From Flavobacteriaceae bacterium UBA4022 (lineage in GTDB: Bacteria; Bacteroidota; Bacteroidia; Flavobacteriales; Flavobacteriaceae), in the NCBI GenBank assembly GCA_002384055.1, contig DGAU01000016.1, forward strand, positions 145,471-161,755: a DNA stretch of 16,285 bases, written 5' to 3'. The position numbers and the translations under genes are program-made. A model generated the notes under the pieces. The model saw only the letters and a program-made list of their open reading frames with translations, searched no databases and was not told the origin of the DNA. How positions within the stretch are numbered: the stretch's first letter is position 1; every line of letters starts with the position of its first letter. This document shows, piece after piece, positions 7,607 to 14,536 of the stretch.

Positions 7607-8080
7607 TTATTGGTGGTGATAAGGTTCTCCTTTGAGGATCGTAAATGCACGATATAATTGTTCGGTAAAGAACAAACGCACCATTTGGTGACTAAAGGTC
7701 ATTGGGGACAAAGACAAAAGGGCATTACTGCGTTCATATAAAAGGTCACTAAAGCCAAAAGGCCCCCCCACCACAAAAACAACATGCTTTACCCCGCTAT
7801 TGAGTTGCTTCTGGATAAATTCTGAAAATCTTATCGAACTGTATTGTTTGCCTTTTTCGTCCAGTAAAATAACATAATCGGCCGGTGCTATTTGCGCCAT
7901 TAACAAATTACCTTCTTGCTGCTTTTGCTGCTCTTGGGTCAGGTGTTTGGTTTTTTTTAAATCGGGCAGGGCCTGTTGATTGAAAGAAACATAATGATTC
8001 AGACGCTTGGTGTAATCGTCCACCAGCTGACCTATGGTAGAATCGTCTGTTTTGCCAACCAAGAGTAAGGTAATCTTCAT
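7607..8080 (-). CDS. rlmH: 23S rRNA (pseudouridine1915-N3)-methyltransferase RlmH
   Basis: This 157-residue SPOUT methyltransferase, close to the usual 155 residues, methylates pseudouridine 1915 in helix 69 of 23S rRNA using S-adenosylmethionine and acts on assembled 70S ribosomes. Diagnostic stretches: L-D-E-K-G-K-Q near 73-79, F-V-V-G-G-P-F-G-F with the SAM-binding Gly-rich loop at 105-109, and the highly conserved C-terminal block from L122 (L-S-P-M-T-F-S-H-Q-M-V-R, then E-Q-L-Y-R-A, ending Y-H-H-Q). It converges tail-to-tail with the hydrolase gene, leaving 9 nt between stop codons. It is divergent from nadC with a 103-nt shared upstream region, and a perfect -7 box lies almost against its start codon. 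Confidence 0.97.
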   Translation of the reverse strand: MKITLLLVGKTDDSTIGQLVDDYTKRLNHYVSFNQQALPDLKKTKHLTQEQQKQQEGNLLMAQIAPADYVILLDEKGKQYSSIRFSEFIQKQLNSGVKHVVFVVGGPFGFSDLLYERSNALLSLSPMTFSHQMVRLFFTEQLYRAFTILKGEPYHHQ

Positions 8081-8084
8081 GGGA

Positions 8085-8092
8085 CAAATATA
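8085..8092 (-). promoter_or_regulatory. -7 promoter box of rlmH
   Basis: On the minus strand this reads TATATTTG, a perfect match to the Bacteroidota -7 element TAnnTTTG. It ends only 4 nt before the rlmH ATG, so transcription would begin at or very near the start codon. No TTTG -33 box is found at the 19-nt spacing; a TTTG occurs at 25 nt, too far for a standard promoter. Confidence 0.45.
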
Positions 8093-8159
8093 ATTAATAA
8101 TCTTGTTCCGTTACCTGCAAAGAACCCGGGGAGGGCTCAAACAATTCACCCACATTTCG

Positions 8160-8167
8160 TATTTTAG
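8160..8167 (+). promoter_or_regulatory. Candidate -7 box for the nadC-yihY-priA run
   Basis: TATTTTAG matches TAnnTTTG with one mismatch and lies 16 nt upstream of the nadC ATG. There is no recognisable TTTG at the expected -33 position. It is the best candidate in the short rlmH-nadC divergent region but remains weak. Confidence 0.3.
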
Positions 8168-8183
8168 CCCAAATTGATCCACC

Positions 8184-9044
8184 ATGATTTCTGATGCACA
8201 ATTTCAAAAGGAAATAGACCTGATCATCGCCAATGGCTTGCGCGAGGATATTGGCCCAGGGGATTATACTTCTTTGGCTTGTATTCCCGAAGAATCTGAA
8301 GGAAAGGCACAGCTGCTGGTCAAGCAGCCGGGCTACATCGCTGGTATTGATTTTGCCCGACAACTATTTCATGCGGTCGATCCTAAAATTAATTTTGTCC
8401 CTTTGATTGAGGAGGGTGCTTATGCTGAACCAGGTACTAGTGCGTTTATCGTTTCGGGCGCGCACCAAAGTATACTGCGTGCCGAGCGTTTTGTGCTTAA
8501 TGCGATGCAACGCATGAGCGGTATTGCCACAAAAACAAGAGCCTATGTGGCGCAATTAGAGGGTACGCATACCCAATTACTCGATACCCGAAAAACGACA
8601 CCAGGAATTCGCGCCTTAGAAAAATGGGCGGTACGCATTGGCGGGGGATCTAACCATAGGTTTGCCCTGTATGACGCGATCATGCTCAAAGACAATCATA
8701 TTGATTTTTGCGGTGGCATGGCCAAAGCTATTGAGCAAACTAAGATCTATCTCAAGGCCCATCAATTGGATTTGCCGATAATCGTTGAAGCCCGAAGTCT
8801 CCAAGAAATTGAAGAGATTTTGACCCAGGATGGCGTGACCCGTATTTTAATTGATAATTTCACCATGGCGCAAACCAAACAGGCTTTAGCCCTGATCAAT
8901 GGCCGATGCCAAACCGAGTCTAGCGGCATGATCAACTTAGACACCATTCGGGGGTATGCCTTATGTGGTGTGGATTTTGTTTCGTGCGGCGCTATCACTC
9001 ATTCAGTGACCAATCTCGACCTGAGTCTTAAAGCCGTCTTATGA
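8184..9044 (+). CDS. nadC: Nicotinate-nucleotide pyrophosphorylase (carboxylating), quinolinate phosphoribosyltransferase
   Basis: This 286-residue cytoplasmic enzyme converts quinolinate and PRPP to nicotinate mononucleotide, CO2 and pyrophosphate, the third step of de novo NAD synthesis. Conserved features: R-A-E-R-F-V-L-N-A-M-Q-R-M-S-G-I-A-T, the substrate-binding D-T-R-K-T-T-P-G with Arg136 and Lys137, G-G-G-S-N-H-R with His158 and Arg159, and I-M-L-K-D-N-H-I with Lys169. The later barrel strands I-L-I-D-N-F and S-S-G-M-I-N-L-D are also present. Length is standard and the ATG at 8184 fits the usual N-terminus. The stop overlaps the yihY-family gene by 4 nt (ATGA at 9041). The other de novo NAD genes (nadA, nadB) are not in this window. 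Confidence 0.97.
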   Translation: MISDAQFQKEIDLIIANGLREDIGPGDYTSLACIPEESEGKAQLLVKQPGYIAGIDFARQLFHAVDPKINFVPLIEEGAYAEPGTSAFIVSGAHQSILRAERFVLNAMQRMSGIATKTRAYVAQLEGTHTQLLDTRKTTPGIRALEKWAVRIGGGSNHRFALYDAIMLKDNHIDFCGGMAKAIEQTKIYLKAHQLDLPIIVEARSLQEIEEILTQDGVTRILIDNFTMAQTKQALALINGRCQTESSGMINLDTIRGYALCGVDFVSCGAITHSVTNLDLSLKAVL

Positions 9045-9991
9045 GCCAGTCCCATCCTACAAGTATCGAAAATTGGCCAGTGATTGGCACTTTGATCCGC
9101 GGATTAAGGTGGATTCAATTGCCAGGATTTCAAGGGCTGTCCTTGTATGATCTGATTGAAATTTATGCCAGAGGAATCATCAAAGGCGCCCTTTCTTCAA
9201 GGGCCAGTTCGATTGCGTACAGCTTTTTCATGGCCTTTTTTCCGTTTTTGCTGTTCATGCTAAATGTGTTGCCTTATGTGCCCATAGAAAACTTTCAAAA
9301 TCGCTTCTTGACCTTTATTGATGATTTATTGCCGGCACAAACTCAAGATTTTTTTTACCCAGTGATTGAAGATATTGCCACTAATCCGCGCACGGGGCTA
9401 TTGTCTTTTACCTTTATATTGGCTTTGTTTCTGATGGCCAATGGGGTGAGTGCCTTATTCAGTGCTTTTGAATATTCCATACATGTGACCATCAACAGAG
9501 GATTTATTCGTCAATACGTGGTCTCTTTGATGGTGGCGGTGTTTTTAGTAGTCATTCTCATCACCACCCTGGGGGGTATTGTCTATGGTGAATATCTGAT
9601 CAATATTTTAAAAACCGACACCTATATAAAAGATGACCTGACTTGGATTTTGACCATGCAGTATGTCTTTTTCGTCGTGATGCTTTATATCGTGGTCAGC
9701 ACCTTATATTATTTTGGGGTCAAAAAAAGTGGCTTTGCTGGCTTTTGGTCGATCGGCGCTTTGGCTACGACGGTTTTATTGGTGGCCACAACATATGGTT
9801 TTGGGATCTACATCAATAATTTTTCGCATTATAACCAACTCTATGGTTCTATTGGAGCCCTCTTGATCATGCTCTTTTATTTGTGGCTTAATGCCAATTT
9901 ACTTTTGCTTGGCTTTGAACTAGACCAATCTCTTTTGCGGCTCAAAGAACGCAATAGCCCGAGCCAAGCGTTAAAATCTAATACAGTTTAA
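9041..9991 (+). CDS. YihY/BrkB family inner-membrane protein
   Basis: This 316-residue integral membrane protein has six predicted hydrophobic segments at roughly 57-80, 118-142, 158-182, 202-224, 233-256 and 267-293. It carries the family's landmarks: R-A-S-S-I-A-Y-S-F-F-M-A-F-F-P at the first segment and Y-N-Q-L-Y-G-S-I-G-A at the sixth, followed by F-E-L-D-Q-S. The family was once annotated as ribonuclease BN, which is now considered wrong; the real function is unsettled. The start overlaps the nadC stop by 4 nt and priA begins 5 nt after its stop, so this is the middle gene of a tight run. The hydrophilic N-terminus (about 45 residues) probably lies in the cytoplasm. Confidence 0.93.
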   Translation: MSQSHPTSIENWPVIGTLIRGLRWIQLPGFQGLSLYDLIEIYARGIIKGALSSRASSIAYSFFMAFFPFLLFMLNVLPYVPIENFQNRFLTFIDDLLPAQTQDFFYPVIEDIATNPRTGLLSFTFILALFLMANGVSALFSAFEYSIHVTINRGFIRQYVVSLMVAVFLVVILITTLGGIVYGEYLINILKTDTYIKDDLTWILTMQYVFFVVMLYIVVSTLYYFGVKKSGFAGFWSIGALATTVLLVATTYGFGIYINNFSHYNQLYGSIGALLIMLFYLWLNANLLLLGFELDQSLLRLKERNSPSQALKSNTV

Positions 9992-9996
9992 GCCCG

Positions 9997-12444
9997 GTGC
10001 CTTTTATTGATGTCATATTGCCCTTACCCATAAAGCAAACCTTTACTTATCAGGTGCGTGAGGCAGAGGCTGCCTACTTATGCCCTGGTATGAGGGTGGT
10101 TGTGCCCTTCGGAAAAAACAAATTACATACCGGGGTGGTGTACGGCGTTTTGACCCATGACCCGCCCAATTACCAAACCAAGGAGATCGACCAAATTCTG
10201 GACACAAGCCCTTCGGTTACTTTGGAGCAAATCGCTTTTTGGGAGTGGATGGCCGGCTATTATATGTGCAGTCTGGGAGAGGTTATGCGGGCAGCGTTGC
10301 CTTCAGCATTATTGCTCGAGAGTGAGACCCATATTGCCATCAACACGGCATTGGATATCGCTGAGATAGACTTGAGTGATGATGAATATTTGGTGCTGCA
10401 AGCCCTGCAAGCCCAGCCTATGCTATCGATTAATGATGTGCGTTCCATATTGGACCGAACTTCTGTAATGGGCATACTGCAAGGTCTGATTAACCGTGAT
10501 TTGGTTTTGCTTCAAGAGACCCTTTATGAGGCTTACAAACCACTGGTGCGCCGTTATGTTCGAATGGTTCCATCTTACTTGGAAGAGGCACAGATGCAGT
10601 TGATGCTGATACAACTCGAGCGCGCGCCCAAACAACGAGACACAATCCTTCAATTGATTATGGCCACTCAGGCCTCAGAAGAAATAGAAACGTTGGCCTT
10701 GCAAAAAAAATCAAATGCCACTTCCTCGGTCATTAACGCTTTGGCCGATAAAGGCTATGTATCTATTTATGAAAAGGAAAAGCAGCGAAATATTTATCAA
10801 GGTGATGCGGTTCATGAATTTGGTGGGCTCTCCGCGCCTCAGCAGGAGGCGTTTGACGAAATTTGTGCGGCTCATTCAAAGCTAGATGTATGCCTGCTCC
10901 ATGGCGTAACCTCTAGTGGTAAAACAGAGGTGTATATTCAATTAATGGATCAATACCTGCAACAAGGACAGCAAGTCCTTTTTATGGTGCCAGAAATCGC
11001 TTTGACTACCCAACTCATCGGTCGTCTTCAGTATTATTTCGGTGCGAAAGTCGGGGTGTACCACAGTAAGTATTCTAATGCCGAACGCATTGAATTGTAT
11101 CATAAGGTAGCCCAGGGTGCGGCGAGTGCACAAATCATCATCGGTGCAAGATCCGCACTGTTTTTGCCCTTCAAAAATTTGGGATTGGTCATTGTAGATG
11201 AGGCCCACGAACCATCATTCAAACAATATAACCCTTCTCCGCGATACCATGGCCGCGATGCCGCCATCATGTTGGCCCATCAGCACAAGGCTAAAGTAAT
11301 CCTTGGTTCGGCCACGCCATCCTTGGAAAGTTATCAGAATGCGCTGCAAGGCAAATATGGCTTAGTCACTTTGTCTGAGCGATATGGCAAGGTCATGATG
11401 CCCGAAATAGTCTTGATTGATTTAAAAGAAAAGTATAAGAAAAAGAGGATGAATGGCCACTTTAGTGATCAGCTTATTGAAGCGATTAACGAAGTTTTGC
11501 GTGAAGGTCAACAAGTCCTCTTATTTCAGAACCGCCGTGGGTTTGCTCCTGTGGTCGAATGTTTGACTTGTGGTGTGGCGCCTCAATGTCCCGATTGTGA
11601 TGTCAGTCTGACCTATCACAAACACAAAGAGCAATTGTGTTGTCATTATTGTGGTTTTCATCAAGTCATGCCATCAGACTGCCACGCTTGCGGCAGCACG
11701 ACACTCGACCATAAAGGATTTGGTACCGAGCAAATAGAGACCGAGTTAATGGAATTATTTCCCGACAAGGTCATTGCGCGGATGGACCAGGATACCACAC
11801 GTGGAAAACATGCCTATGCTAAATTAATGGACCGTATGGACGATCGTGAGATCGATATATTGGTAGGGACCCAGATGTTGGCTAAGGGACTAGATTTTGA
11901 GCATGTCCAATTGGTAGGGGTGCTGAATGCGGATCATTTATTAAATTTTCCAGATTTTAGAGCCCATGAGCGGGCTTATCAATTATTGTCTCAGGTTTCT
12001 GGGCGTGCGGGCCGTCGTCAAAAAAGAGGTTTAGTATTGATCCAGAGCTACGATCCGAACCACCGCATTTTACAACAAGTAAGCACCTGCGATTTTGAAG
12101 GTATGTTTTTTGAACAGAAAGAGCAGCGCCATCAATTCAAATATCCGCCTTTTTACAAGCTCATCAAGGTGACCTTAAAACACCGTGATTTTGCGGTGGT
12201 GGATAAAGCTGGATTTTGGCTAACTCAGGTTTTGAATCGGGGCTTGGCACCTCATGTTTTAGGGCCTGTAAGTCCTTCGGTGGGGCGTATCAGAAATCAA
12301 TACCTCAAAACTTTGCTGATCAAAATACCTCAAGATCAGTCTCCTTCAAAGATCAAGGCATATATGCATAAAGCACTACAGCGCTTTGCTGCTCAAAAAG
12401 AGTTTGCTCGCGTTCAGGTTGTGATGGATGTAGATGCGCTGTAA
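9997..12444 (+). CDS. priA: Primosomal protein N' (replication restart helicase PriA)
   Basis: This 815-residue superfamily 2 DNA helicase recognises abandoned forks and reloads the replisome. Visible domains: an N-terminal 3'-OH-binding DNA-binding domain (F-T-Y-Q-V, then G-M-R-V-V-V-P-F-G), helicase lobe 1 with Walker A G-V-T-S-S-G-K-T at 303-310 and D-E-A-H at 401-404, and a zinc-binding insertion beginning at Cys522. That insertion has four paired-Cys motifs (C-L-T-C, C-P-D-C, C-H-Y-C, C-H-A-C), all eight ligands intact. Lobe 2 includes G-T-Q-M-L-A-K-G-L-D-F and S-Q-V-S-G-R-A-G-R. The start is GTG at 9997, because an in-frame stop at 9979 excludes anything further upstream and M-P-F-I-D-V-I-L-P matches the family start. 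It converges with the LytTR gene, leaving 7 nt between stop codons. Confidence 0.97.
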   Translation: MPFIDVILPLPIKQTFTYQVREAEAAYLCPGMRVVVPFGKNKLHTGVVYGVLTHDPPNYQTKEIDQILDTSPSVTLEQIAFWEWMAGYYMCSLGEVMRAALPSALLLESETHIAINTALDIAEIDLSDDEYLVLQALQAQPMLSINDVRSILDRTSVMGILQGLINRDLVLLQETLYEAYKPLVRRYVRMVPSYLEEAQMQLMLIQLERAPKQRDTILQLIMATQASEEIETLALQKKSNATSSVINALADKGYVSIYEKEKQRNIYQGDAVHEFGGLSAPQQEAFDEICAAHSKLDVCLLHGVTSSGKTEVYIQLMDQYLQQGQQVLFMVPEIALTTQLIGRLQYYFGAKVGVYHSKYSNAERIELYHKVAQGAASAQIIIGARSALFLPFKNLGLVIVDEAHEPSFKQYNPSPRYHGRDAAIMLAHQHKAKVILGSATPSLESYQNALQGKYGLVTLSERYGKVMMPEIVLIDLKEKYKKKRMNGHFSDQLIEAINEVLREGQQVLLFQNRRGFAPVVECLTCGVAPQCPDCDVSLTYHKHKEQLCCHYCGFHQVMPSDCHACGSTTLDHKGFGTEQIETELMELFPDKVIARMDQDTTRGKHAYAKLMDRMDDREIDILVGTQMLAKGLDFEHVQLVGVLNADHLLNFPDFRAHERAYQLLSQVSGRAGRRQKRGLVLIQSYDPNHRILQQVSTCDFEGMFFEQKEQRHQFKYPPFYKLIKVTLKHRDFAVVDKAGFWLTQVLNRGLAPHVLGPVSPSVGRIRNQYLKTLLIKIPQDQSPSKIKAYMHKALQRFAAQKEFARVQVVMDVDAL

Positions 12445-12451
12445 GTCCTAA

Positions 12452-13168
12452 TTACTGTTGCTTCATGGTTGCCGCCAATGCTTCAATTAGATCGGCCTTC
12501 CGGTTGCGACTCAAAGGCAATTGCTGGTTGTCCAGTTCGATTTGCTTGCTGTTGTAGCGTTCGACTTTTTCAACGTTAACAATATATGATTTGTGGATCC
12601 GCAGGAAGCGTCCTTCTGGAAGTAGGTTTTCGAAGGCCTTCATGGTGGATAAAACCACGAGCGAATCGTGTTCTGTAACCATTTTTACATAGTCTCCTAA
12701 AGCCTCGATATAACGCAATTCACTTAAGAATACTTTTCGTTTTTTGAGGTTGCTCTTGACAAAAATAAAATCTTCATCATCAAAGCCTTCTTCATTTTTG
12801 AGCTTATGATTGACAATGGCCTTATGTACGGCATTCAGGAAGCGATCTTTAGCAATTGGTTTGCGTAAATAATCTACGGCATCGTAGTCAAACGCTTTAA
12901 AGGCATATTTTGTTTTGCCCGTAACAAAAATGATCTGTGGTTTGTGCGTCAAGTCGTCTAGTAGATCGAAACCAGAGAGTACTGGCATTTCGATATCCAG
13001 AAAAGCCAAATCTATTTCATTGGCCAAAAGCCCAGCCTTGGCTTCGACGGCATTGGTGTACTGAGCCACCAGGGTTAGAGAGGGATGATTCTGTATCAAC
13101 TTTACAATAGAAAGCCGTTGTAGGGTAGAATCATCCACTACAGCACATTTTAATATGGTTTTATCCAT
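12452..13168 (-). CDS. LytTR-family response regulator (REC-LytTR)
   Basis: This 238-residue protein is a two-component DNA-binding regulator. The N-terminal receiver domain (about 6-118) has acidic Asp12/Asp13, phospho-acceptor Asp58 in F-L-D-I-E-M-P, switch Thr83 and Lys103 in L-R-K-P. The C-terminal LytTR domain (about 135-235) shows the family pattern: I-E-A-L-G-D-Y-V-K, then F-L-R-I-H-K-S-Y-I-V-N, then L-P-L-S-R-N-R-K. No histidine kinase lies in the window, so it is an orphan here; LytS/YehU-type kinases elsewhere are the usual partners. Upstream, between this gene and the divergent rpsF promoter, sits a 16-bp direct repeat with 21-bp periodicity that suits LytTR binding. A TTTG with an imperfect TA three bases upstream (13188-13196, minus strand) is a poor promoter candidate. 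Target genes are unknown. Confidence 0.95.
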   Translation of the reverse strand: MDKTILKCAVVDDSTLQRLSIVKLIQNHPSLTLVAQYTNAVEAKAGLLANEIDLAFLDIEMPVLSGFDLLDDLTHKPQIIFVTGKTKYAFKAFDYDAVDYLRKPIAKDRFLNAVHKAIVNHKLKNEEGFDDEDFIFVKSNLKKRKVFLSELRYIEALGDYVKMVTEHDSLVVLSTMKAFENLLPEGRFLRIHKSYIVNVEKVERYNSKQIELDNQQLPLSRNRKADLIEALAATMKQQ

Positions 13169-13232
13169 TGTATGTGAGGTTTTAGGACAAACAATATTAA
13201 CTAAAAATTAGGTTTCACGCAATAAATATTGA

Positions 13233-13269
13233 CTTTAATCTATAAAATCACACCTTTAGTCTATATTAT
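13233..13269. repeat. Imperfect 16-bp direct repeat, 21-bp period; candidate LytTR binding site
   Basis: CTTTAATCTATAAAAT (13233-13248) and CTTTAGTCTATATTAT (13254-13269) agree at 13 of 16 positions and start 21 bp apart, about two helical turns. A fainter copy one period upstream (13212-13227) agrees with the first at 9 of 16 positions and may be chance in AT-rich DNA. LytTR regulators typically bind paired direct repeats spaced about 21-22 bp on one DNA face. The repeat lies 65-101 bp upstream of the LytTR gene start and ends 28 bp before the rpsF -33 box, so it could serve either gene. GTCTA (13259-13263) and TAGAC (13271-13275) also form a small inverted repeat overlapping the second copy. 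Confidence 0.45.
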
Positions 13270-13297
13270 TTAGACATTGATAATGATCAGTCAAGGC

Positions 13298-13328
13298 TTT
13301 GTAAATAATAAATAATGTGGTATTTTTG
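13298..13328 (+). promoter_or_regulatory. Canonical Bacteroidota promoter of the rpsF operon
   Basis: TTTG at 13298-13301 and TATTTTTG at 13321-13328 are separated by exactly 19 nt, a perfect match to TTTG-N19-TAnnTTTG. Transcription should start around 13333-13336, leaving a leader of about 35 nt before the rpsF ATG. Strong promoter matches of this kind are expected for ribosomal protein operons. Confidence 0.88.
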
Positions 13329-13332
13329 CACG

Positions 13333-13353
13333 CTCTTGGCAAGGTGCTGAGAG
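13333..13353 (+). promoter_or_regulatory. Hairpin at the 5' end of the rpsF leader
   Basis: CTCTTGGC (13333-13340) can pair with GCTGAGAG (13346-13353) around loop AAGGT, giving 8 base pairs of which two are G-U wobbles. Its 3' arm contains part of GAGAGGA, the only SD-like stretch in the leader, located 13 nt or more before the ATG. In other phyla the S6:S18 complex represses its own operon through a leader structure; the typical CCG-containing motif is not visible here, so this role is a hypothesis. Confidence 0.4.
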
Positions 13354-13369
13354 GATTAAAAAAATAATT

Positions 13370-13708
13370 ATGACTCATTACGAAACTGTTTTCATCTTGA
13401 ATCCCGTTTTATCTGAAGAACAGATAAAGGAAACAGTTCAGAAATTCGAAAGTTTTCTTGTTTCTAAAGGTGCCAAGATGATCGTTAAAGAAAATTGGGG
13501 GTTAAAGAAATTAGCCTATCCAATTCAACACAAAAAAAGTGGTTTTTACCACCTTTTTGAGTACACGTGTGATGGAGAGCCCATCAACGACCTTGAGGTT
13601 GAATTCCGACGTGACGAACGCATCATGCGCTATCTTACGGTAAAATTAGACAAGCACGCAGTGGCTTGGGCTGAGAAGAGACGAACCAGAAACAAACAAA
13701 ACGCATAA
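13370..13708 (+). CDS. rpsF: 30S ribosomal protein S6 (bS6)
   Basis: This 112-residue protein is bS6 of the small-subunit platform, where it binds 16S rRNA as a heterodimer with bS18. The ferredoxin-like fold is recognisable from H-Y-E-T-V-F-I-L-N-P at the N-terminus, W-G-L-K-K-L-A-Y-P-I, S-G-F-Y-H-L-F-E-Y and the C-terminal strand R-I-M-R-Y-L-T-V-K-L-D. It is first in the rpsF-rpsR-rplI operon, with a perfect promoter and short leader, and rpsR starts 3 nt after its stop. In Bacteroidota ribosomes bS6, bS18 and bS21 are reported to sequester the anti-Shine-Dalgarno tail of 16S rRNA, fitting the near absence of SD sequences in this window. Confidence 0.98.
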   Translation: MTHYETVFILNPVLSEEQIKETVQKFESFLVSKGAKMIVKENWGLKKLAYPIQHKKSGFYHLFEYTCDGEPINDLEVEFRRDERIMRYLTVKLDKHAVAWAEKRRTRNKQNA

Positions 13709-13711
13709 GTT

Positions 13712-14008
13712 ATGTCATCGATAGAACAACAAGCAAAAGGCAAGAAAGACGGAGAGATCAGATATTTGACTCCGTTAAATATTGAAACGAACAAAGCGAA
13801 AAAATACTGCCGATTCAAAAAATCGGGTATTAAATATATCGACTACAAAGACGCAGATTGGTTATTGAGATTCGTGAACGAGCAAGGTAAAATTTTACCA
13901 CGTCGTTTGACTGGAACTTCTTTGAAGTACCAACGTAAAGTAGCCGTAGCAGTTAAAAGAGCACGTCATTTGGCTTTAATGCCTTATGTAGCTGATTTGT
14001 TAAAATAA
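13712..14008 (+). CDS. rpsR: 30S ribosomal protein S18 (bS18)
   Basis: This 98-residue protein is bS18, the partner of bS6 on the 30S platform. Family landmarks are K-K-Y-C-R-F-K-K-S-G-I-K-Y-I-D-Y-K-D, I-L-P-R-R-L-T-G-T-S and the basic helix K-Y-Q-R-K-V-A-V-A-V-K-R-A-R-H-L-A-L-M-P-Y. The N-terminal 20 or so residues are longer than in E. coli, as is usual in Bacteroidota. Only one Cys is present, so no zinc site is expected. It sits between rpsF (3-nt gap) and rplI (12-nt gap). Confidence 0.98.
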   Translation: MSSIEQQAKGKKDGEIRYLTPLNIETNKAKKYCRFKKSGIKYIDYKDADWLLRFVNEQGKILPRRLTGTSLKYQRKVAVAVKRARHLALMPYVADLLK

Positions 14009-14020
14009 AACACAGCAAAC

Positions 14021-14473
14021 ATGGAACTAATACTTAAAAAAGACGTTGAGAATCTTGGATTCACAGACGATGTCGTATCGGTAAAAAATGGATACGGAAG
14101 AAACTTCTTGATTCCTCAAGGGTTAGCTATGTTGGCAACTCCTTCTGCAAGGAAGGTTTTGGCTGAGACATTAAAGCAGCGCGCTCACAAGGAAAAGAAA
14201 ATGGTTGATGATGCGCAAGCTGAAGCCAATAAATTGAACGGTTTAGAAGTGAAAATTACTGCTAAAACTGGTGAAGGCGACAAATTATTTGGCTCTGTCA
14301 GTAATGGAGATCTTTCTGAAGAGTTGGCCAAGAATGGTGTGTCTTTGGATAAAAAATTCATTTCTGTCCAAGGTGGTTTAATCAAACGCACTGGTAAATA
14401 CGATGCGAAAATTCGCTTCCACCGCGATGTAGTGGTAGACTTTTCGTTTGAAGTAATTGGAGAAGCTAAATAA
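14021..14473 (+). CDS. rplI: 50S ribosomal protein L9 (bL9)
   Basis: This 150-residue protein is bL9, an elongated 50S protein at the base of the L1 stalk that helps maintain reading frame. The N-terminal rRNA-binding domain is clear: L-I-L-K-K-D-V-E-N-L-G, then V-K-N-G-Y-G-R-N-F-L-I-P-Q-G-L-A. A long connecting helix follows (about 40-75), then the C-terminal domain (G-E-G-D-K-L-F-G-S-V-S, and F-S-F-E-V-I at the end). It is the last gene of the rpsF operon, and a strong hairpin terminator begins about 20 nt after its stop. Confidence 0.98.
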   Translation: MELILKKDVENLGFTDDVVSVKNGYGRNFLIPQGLAMLATPSARKVLAETLKQRAHKEKKMVDDAQAEANKLNGLEVKITAKTGEGDKLFGSVSNGDLSEELAKNGVSLDKKFISVQGGLIKRTGKYDAKIRFHRDVVVDFSFEVIGEAK

Positions 14474-14494
14474 GACAACACTTAAATTGATTTG

Positions 14495-14531
14495 AAACCC
14501 TCCCTGATGTCTATCACGGAGGGTTTTTTTT
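14495..14531 (+). terminator. Strong intrinsic terminator of the rpsF-rpsR-rplI operon
   Basis: CCCTCC (14498-14503) pairs with GGAGGG (14518-14523). After a C-C mismatch the stem continues with TGAT and ATCA around a GTCT loop. Flanking A residues (14495-14497) can pair with the start of an 8-T tract (14524-14531). The GC-rich stem plus uninterrupted T-run is a classic rho-independent terminator. Confidence 0.93.
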
Positions 14532-14536
14532 AGAAT

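Noticed and set aside
8125..8135. GC-rich CCCGGGGAGGG patch between rlmH and nadC
   Set aside because: It contains a 6-bp palindrome but no extended stem or T-tract, so there is no support for a terminator or riboswitch.
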